NCBI GenBank assembly: GCA_001584585.1
Contig: LSYV01000002.1
Span: 3,390,124-3,454,123 of the forward strand
DNA length: 64,000 nt
Reading direction: 5' to 3'
Source: Gonium pectorale
Taxonomy: Eukaryota > Chlorophyta > Chlorophyceae > Chlamydomonadales > Volvocaceae
This document shows positions 58,201-64,000 of this stretch, piece after piece (the first letter of the stretch is position 1; every line of letters starts with the position of its first letter). Below the pieces are notes generated by a model, which was given only the letters and a program-made list of their open reading frames with translations, had not been told where the DNA came from and ran no database searches. The position numbers were made by a program, and so were the translations under genes.

Positions 58201-61200
58201 AGCCGGCGCCGACTGAGGAGGCGCGGCCGGGCGACGGGGAGCGGACCGGCAGCGGCGCCGCCGGGGGCGAGGCGTGGGAGGCGAGGCGGCCCAGGGCAGC
58301 GCGTGTGGTCTCCTCCACGTGTCGCCCGATTTCGGTGATGTCTGAGATGCCCGACAGGCTGCTGCGGTGCGGCAGCGGGAGCGACAGCATGGGTAGCGGT
58401 TCGATGGCCGCCGCGGCAGCAGCGGCGGCGGCGGCGGCAGCGACGGCGGCCTCGGAGAGCCGCACGCTGGTAACGCTCGCGTCGCCGGCGACGCTGACGC
58501 CGCCAGCCACGGGGCCGTCGAAGGAACCCACTGGCGAGCCGGCCCTGGCGATCTCCCTCGACTGCTGCTGCTCCCCCGGCACGCCTCCGGCCTTGGCGCC
58601 GGCGCCACCGCTGCCCGCACCGCCGGCACCGGCTCCGGTGCTGCCACCCACGCCGACGCCGCCGGCGCCGCCGCTGGCGATGCTGGCCCCTGCGTTCCTG
58701 GACGCGGCTGCCATGTCCACGATCATGCTGTTGACTTGGCGGAGCAGCTCCTGCACGTAGCTCTCGTCCGTCATATCCACGGCCGACGTCGACCCGTCGT
58801 CGCCGTCGCCACCGCCGTCCTCCCCCTGCTGCTGTTGCCGCTTTTTCTTCTGCTGTTGCTTCGGCTTGGAGCGCCGCCGGTCGCCGCTGCCCTTGCGGCT
58901 CCGTCGGCCACCGCTGTTGCCGCCCTTGCGCCGGTCGCGTCCCCGGCTCCGGTCGACGCTGCTGCCGCGCGACGAGCCGCTGTCGCTGCCGCTGCCGGTC
59001 TCATCGCTGCTGCCAGCCGTGTCGCTACCGCTGCTGCTCCTGTCGCTGCTGCGGCTGCGGCTGCGGCTGCTCCGACGGCGTTGGCGGCGGCCGTCACGGC
59101 GGCGACCGCTCGTGCTCTGGCGCCGGCTGGCGGCTCGGCTGCGGCCATCGGCATCCTCCTGATGCCGGCGACGGTTGCCACCGCTTGGCGCTGGGTTGAC
59201 CGCCGAGTCGGCATCAGCTCCGGCACTACCGCCGGCGCCGCTGCCTTGTTGAGGCTGTGGAACGCTCGGACGCATACTCGAGGCTACCGGCGGGGCTGCT
59301 GATCTGATGGGCGCCGGTGGCGGCGGCGGCGCCGGTGGCGGAAGAGTGGGTGGGGGTGGCGGTGCCGCAGCCTGGGCAGGCCTAGCGGCAGGGATCGGGC
59401 TGATGCGGAGGAGGAGGCGGTGGCGGAGGCGGAGGCGCCGGCACAAGCGCCCGCAGTGTCGGCTGCGGCGGCTGTGGCGGCTGCGGCTGCTGTTGTGGCA
59501 TTGTCTGCTGGGAGCTCGGCGGCTGTGCCGGTGGGGACTGCCCATAGGCGTGTCCACTCTCGGTCACGACTCCTGCGCCGTACATTGTGCCGTACCCGGT
59601 CCCTGAGGTGCTGGCGAGCCCCTCCTGGCGGCGCTGCGGCTGCTGGTCTTCCCACTGGACTGACCGTGCGGCCTGCACGCTGCGTGGCCGTACGGGCGTG
59701 ATCTCATTGTACGGCGGTACGCCGTGCTCTGCACTGCCGTACTGCTCGTCATCCGGCAGGGCCATGACGACGGCGCGGCGCGGCGTAGAGGGCTGCATGC
59801 GCGGGGGCGGGACGGACTCCGGTGGCGGCGGGCACGGCGCGGGCGGCGGCGGCGCCAGGGGCGGTGCCGGCAGCCGAGGCGAGCCGCTCCCGCCAGGCGC
59901 GGACATCTCACGGCGATCCCTCCGCGGCTCGCCGGCCTCTGGTTGCCGCCGAACCTGCGGCGAGCGAGGCGGTTCCCTCTCCCGCTCCCGCTCCCGCTGA
60001 GCATGGTAGCTGCTGGAAGGCTGCTGCGAGCGCGGCGGCGACGGCGGCGGCTGGTCCGCAACGGTCCGGCGGTGCTGCCGGTGCTGTCGCTGCTGCAGCT
60101 CCCGCATCACCTGCTCGTGGCGGCGGTACGGCGCCGCCTCCGACTGGCGCGAGTGCCAGTCCCGTGGGTCGAGCGAGGACCCGCCCTCGAGGGTGCTACT
60201 GCCGTCGTACAGGCCGCACATGCTGGCGGTTTCGGCGCCGCTGCCGGTCGTGCCGTCGTCAAGGTCCGCCTGGCACTTTTTATTTGATACCATCTGTGGC
60301 CGGCTTGGCGCGCGGCCCTCTGGTATCAGCATCCCGTACGCCAGACCGCCGCCGCCGCCGTACGGGTACGGATCGGCAGCGGGCCCGCCGTACGGGCCGT
60401 ACGGACTGTCTTGCAGCTGATGGTGGTTGATCCCGTTGGCTGGCCGCTCGTACAGATTGTTGTAAAACATGAGCCTGCCGTCGACTTTGTCCACTCGGGA
60501 CCCGGTGCCCCCGGCATCACCGTAGCGGACTTCGGGGCCGCCGCAGCACGGACCCGCAAAGCAGCCGCCGCCACCGCCACCGCCACCACCATCGCCACTG
60601 GGCACAGGGCGTCCGGTGGGCTGGCGTAAGGGCAGCGGCGGCGAAGGCGGCAGCGGGCCCATCCCGGCGCGCTCGGGACCCCACGGCCGACCCACAGGTC
60701 CACGGGGCTCGAGCTCCGCTGGGCCGTAGAGACCCTGCCCGCCTGCGCCGATCTCGAAGTCCCTGCCGCGGCTGGTGGGGCCGGGACTCATGTCTCTGCC
60801 GCCGTAGCCGCCATAGCCGCCTCCGCTGCCGCCATCCATCACGTTGCCGATGTAGGCATACGTGTCGCCGGAGGGCGGAGCGTCTTGGAAGCCGCGCGGG
60901 GGGCGGGCGACCGCGGCGGGTAGTCGGGGCTCGGTCCGTGCTGTGGGTAGGGGTAACCCTCGTCCTCAGAGTCCTTGGGCGCGCGGTCGTAGTGCCGGCT
61001 GCGGCTGCGGAGCGGGCTGGCGCCGCCGCCCGGGGCGGCGGGCCCGGGCCCATACCAGGGACGCACGCCCTCGCCGTCGTCCTCGCCGCCGTAGGCCCTA
61101 GCGCCGCTGCGGTATTCTCGGCTGGGGCTGGAGCCGCCTCCTCGGTAGGGTGGCGGCGACGGTGGGGCGTGCTCGCGCCCCAGCGAGCGCTGCGGGCCGC

Positions 61201-64000
61201 CGTTGCCGTAAGCGCCGGGCTTGCCACCAACCGGCGCGCGGCCGGCCTGGATGCCCTTTTCGTGTTGGCTCCATTGGTAGGCCAGGGCCGGATCCTGTCG
61301 GCGTTCCAGTTGCGCGGCGGGAGCGGAAGGCGCGCGTGTGAGGCGAGGGCAAGCACTCGTGCACGCGCTGGCTGCGGTGGGGATACATAGAATGTGTGTG
61401 AAAAGTGTTACGCATGCGCGCGTAGCCGTACTGCTGTAGGTGTTCCCCCTGTCCGTACCGTACGCTCGCGTCCTGCCGTGCGTTGTACCTGATAATGCCC
61501 GTACGGCGGCGGCTGCTCCTCGATCCGCTCCTGCAGCCTCTCCTGGACCCATTGCTCCCGTCGCCCACGGCCGCACCAGTTCATACAGCTCGCGGCCATG
61601 ACTATCAGGCCCAGGACGATCGCCCCTCCGACGCTGCCAACGATAATAGCGATGACCTGGCGGTCGGTAAGGCCACCTGGGTTGGCGCTGGCACGGCCGA
61701 CGGGCGCTGGTGGCGGTGGCGACGGCGGGGTCGGGGAGGCGGGCGGCAGGCGCGCTGACTGGGTGTCTCCAGAACGTCCTGAAGGTGGGCGGGGCGAGGG
61801 TTGGCAGGGCGCGTGGGAGGGGCCGGGCGCGAGGTCAGATCAGCGGCGTGGATTGAGCCAGGGTCGGGGCTCGGGAGAACCGTAATGTGATGTAATGGTC
61901 AATATAAAGTTTAAGGTATAAAAAGCGGATGGAGGCGGACTTGCGATGGAGGTTCGTGTGTTCTGTCTGATCACATAGAAGGCCTTGTGTGTGGGGAATG
62001 TCCACAAGGAAGCGAGGGGGCCCATGCCGGGGCATGGACCAAGCGGAGAGATCGGAGGATATCCAAGAGCCAGAAGAAAAGGCGGTGTTGGCAGGGAGCT
62101 CCCAGCTGGGAGCGGACCCCAGCTGCGGCCAGACCGCACGGAGTCGACCGCGCGACGCGCGGGCTCTGATACTCTTGGGCCGCACCTGTGTCGGGTCCGG
62201 GAGGGGACAGCGGATGCGGAGGGGCAGACGGGGTCTCTGGAGTGCTGGCGGGGGAAGCGTCAGGCGGCGACGGCTCCGCTGGCGGCAGGCCTCCGCGGCC
62301 GAGTGCGTCCCTTACGGGCCCCGGCTGCGGCGGGCTGTTGCTGCCGGCTGGCTGGTCCGTAGGATGGGTGGCAGGGCCCGGCGGTCGGGGTGGTGGCTGT
62401 GGCGCCGGCTGCGACGGTGCGGGTGCAGGGTCCGGCGGGCTTGGTGGCCGGGGCGGAACCGGCGCGGGCGGGACTGGCTTCCTAGGAGCAGGTTGCGGCG
62501 GTGTGGAAGGCGAAGGCGGTTTAGGCGATGGTGGGCTGAATGGCCGCGGGCTGGGCAAAGGGGGTGGCGGGCTTGGCGGCCCGGGGCTTGAGGTTGGGGA
62601 CGGCGGCACGGGGCTGGGCGGCCGAGGGGCTGGCGGCGTCGGTGAGGGAGGCTGAGGGCTAGGCGGGGGGGACGGTGGGGGAGGGAGGCTCAGGTTGGTC
62701 GTGGGGCGCGTTTACGGGCAGCACGGGAGGGGGTCGAGGGCGTGGGCGGCGAACGGAGTAGGCGGCGCCGGGGACGGAGGCCGAGGACTGGGCGGAGGCG
62801 GAGGCGGAGACGCCGGGGATGGAGGCCGAGGGCTGGGCGGCAGCGGCACGGGAGGGGACTGTTGTGCAGGAGTGGAGCTGGGGGGTGGCGCGCTCAAGGA
62901 GCTGGGTGGCGTAGTCTGCGGGCTAGGCTGCTGCTGCGTGGGTGGCGGCTGAGGGATGGGAGATGAAGGCTGAGATGGCGCCTGAACGGGCGGCTGCCCC
63001 TGCGGTGGCGGCGCTGGAGATGGGCTGTTGGGGGTCGGGAGCCGGGCCGGCGGCTCCGGTGAGGACTGGGCTGGGCCCTCGGGGCGCGGAGGGGTAGCGT
63101 CTGGCTGCGGCGACGGCTGTCCCGAAGATGGCGGGAGGAGAGGCGGCCGGCCCGGCAGCTCAGACAGGCTCGGGTGTGGCACTGGCGAAGACCCTGGCGC
63201 TAGTGGCGGCCGGACCTCTGGGACAGGTGTAGGAGCTGGGGTGCTTGGAGCCCACGGAGCTGGAGGCGTTGGAGCAGCCGGAGGCGGTTTACTTGGAGGA
63301 GGCCATGGGAGTGGACTCGTCGGTGGGCTAGGCGGCTGGTATTGAGGTGGGCTTGGCGGAAGGCTCGGGGCTGGTGATGGCGGGCTTGGTACCGGGGGCC
63401 TAGGACGCGGCGGCGGGCGCGGCGGGCGCGGCGAGGGTGGAGGAGCTGGCGACGGCGATAGCTTGACCGAACACACCTGCGCCCCTGGCGGGCCATCCGG
63501 GCAGGGGCGCACAGTGTAAGAGCCAGTTTGCGGGGCGCCGTACGATGGTGGCACATACATCAAAGGCATCGATGGTGCGCTAGTGACGGGTAGACCACCG
63601 CAGCCGTAACATGGTATAAAGGCCGGTTTGTTCGGTTGAGCTGGAAAAGGTGGTTTGCCTGATGCACTAGGATTTAGAGCTGAGTTTTCAGAGATGTCAG
63701 TATAGTTGTTGCCTAACAAAGTGTCGTTGCGACTGGCATTGTTTGGGCTGGCGCTCTCCGGCAGGAAAGGAGAGTTAAATGTCCCCGGGGAAGGATATGG
63801 CGGCGCCGGCGAGGGCGGGTAGGGAGGCGCGGGCGACGGCGGCTCGGGGCTGGGCGGCGCCGGCGAGGGCGGGTAGGGAGGCGCGGGCGACGGCGGCTCG
63901 GGGCTGGGCGGCGCCGGCGAGGGCGGGTAGGGAGGCGCGGGCGACGGCGGCTCGGGGCTGGGCGGCGGCGGCGAGGGCGGGTAGGGAGGCGCGGGCGACG
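55281..64000 (-). CDS. hydroxyproline-rich membrane protein with a long disordered cytoplasmic tail (5' part outside the window)
   Basis: Not a named gene to me. The minus-strand reading enters at 64000. The exon ending at 62716 has 18-residue PSPAPPYPP-type repeats, a Cys-containing island (CYGCGGLP; VRPCPDGPPGAQVC) and Asn-glycosylation sites (NNAS, NDT, NNYT), then SP/PP repeats typical of wall HRGPs. It continues at 62658-62186 after a probable 57-nt intron. Exon 61778-61489 gives one membrane span (61575-61656) and a basic anchor (CGRGRREQW). Exon 61294 onward begins DPALAYQWSQHEK, followed by Gly/Tyr/Pro-rich cytoplasmic sequence with PPPY motifs. Exon 59371-56906 carries an Arg/Ser-rich stretch and Gln/Lys tracts, and 56591-55281 ends in ERSRLTSV. 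The frame changes near 60897-60904, and again at 59372-59444 unless a 73-nt intron is accepted. Orientation (wall outside, tail inside) follows from the HRGP and the positive anchor. A wall-to-cytoplasm linker or sensor is inference. Confidence 0.7.
61575..61656 (-). other. predicted transmembrane segment of the HRGP membrane protein
   Basis: About 25 hydrophobic residues (VIAIIVGSVGGAIVLGLIVM and on) lie between an SP/PP-rich side and an Arg-rich side. The positive-inside rule places the C-terminal part in the cytoplasm. Confidence 0.85.
61870..61960 (+). other. AT-rich island with TATA-like motif in an intron of the HRGP gene
   Basis: In the intron 61779-62185, a short AT-rich patch contains ggtataaaaagc (plus strand, about 61915-61926) and other A/T runs. 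The surroundings are strongly GC-rich. It could be an antisense promoter, an intron branch region or chance. Confidence 0.35.
63799..64000 (-). repeat. 54-bp tandem repeat encoding PSPAPPYPPSPAPPSPEP
   Basis: About 3.7 nearly identical copies of a 54-bp (18-codon) unit run off the right end of the window. They form part of the Pro-rich ectodomain. Confidence 0.9.

Noticed and set aside
57227..59302. Plus-strand Arg/Ala-rich frames opposite the membrane-protein tail
   Set aside because: Antisense of GC-rich exons with no start context or domains.
61900..61960. Third copy of the dispersed repeat found at 34922 and 40095
   Set aside because: Only a few short words match, with no aligned core; chance similarity.
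61988..63345. Plus-strand Gly-rich frames opposite the HRGP repeats
   Set aside because: Glycine runs arise from reverse-reading proline codons. The minus strand has Cys islands, N-glycosylation sites and the in-phase link to the membrane span.

Overview
This is nuclear DNA of a volvocine green alga, Chlamydomonas-like. The genes are GC-rich and broken by many short GT-AG introns, some 3' ends carry the TGTAA polyadenylation motif used by these algae, and long Ala, Gln, Gly and Pro tracts and hydroxyproline-type SP/PP repeats are common. The best-identified proteins are a plastid sedoheptulose-1,7-bisphosphatase (SBPase) and a VIP1/PPIP5K inositol-pyrophosphate kinase. From memory, these two are also neighbours on chromosome 3 of C. 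reinhardtii (VIP1 Cre03.g185500, SBPase Cre03.g185550), so the window is probably the syntenic block of a related species. There is one 276-base assembly gap, inside VIP1.

Layout: (1) 53-6555 (+), a coiled-coil protein with a possible N-terminal C2-like fold. (2) 7780-12709 (-), a 1505-residue low-complexity protein with a coiled-coil start, polyQ and a 10-residue tandem repeat. (3) 13357-22411 (+), VIP1/PPIP5K. (4) 23711-26457 (-), SBPase, convergent with VIP1. (5) 26.5-29.3 kb, a 2.9-kb stretch with no gene I can support. (6) 29328-39055 (-), a very large Raf/TKL-like protein kinase. (7) 39.1-40.9 kb, a less GC-rich spacer with repeat fragments. (8) 40914-46489 (-), a CobW/G3E GTPase metallochaperone. 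(9) 46794-49323 (-), an RsmE-type 16S rRNA m3U methyltransferase with a probable organelle presequence. (10) 49853-54014 (+), an ExoIII/APE1-type AP endonuclease, divergent from RsmE. (11) 55281 to beyond 64000 (-), a membrane protein with a hydroxyproline-rich ectodomain, one membrane span and a very long disordered cytoplasmic tail.

The genes do not form one pathway. They cover plastid carbon fixation (SBPase), inositol-pyrophosphate nutrient signalling (VIP1), protein phosphorylation (kinase), metal handling (CobW), organelle ribosome maturation (RsmE), DNA base-excision repair (APE) and cell-wall/plasma-membrane contact (HRGP membrane protein). No prokaryote-type mobile system, CRISPR array, rRNA or tRNA gene was seen. 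The most unusual items are the wall-linked membrane protein, the kinase with a roughly 240-residue insertion in its N-lobe, an exon end in the CobW gene made of five tandem splice donors, three probable GC-AG introns, and a pair of inverted dispersed repeats, one of them in a kinase intron.

Exon boundaries were set by reading GT/AG (or GC/AG) sites and requiring phase continuity and family alignment from memory. No similarity search was run.
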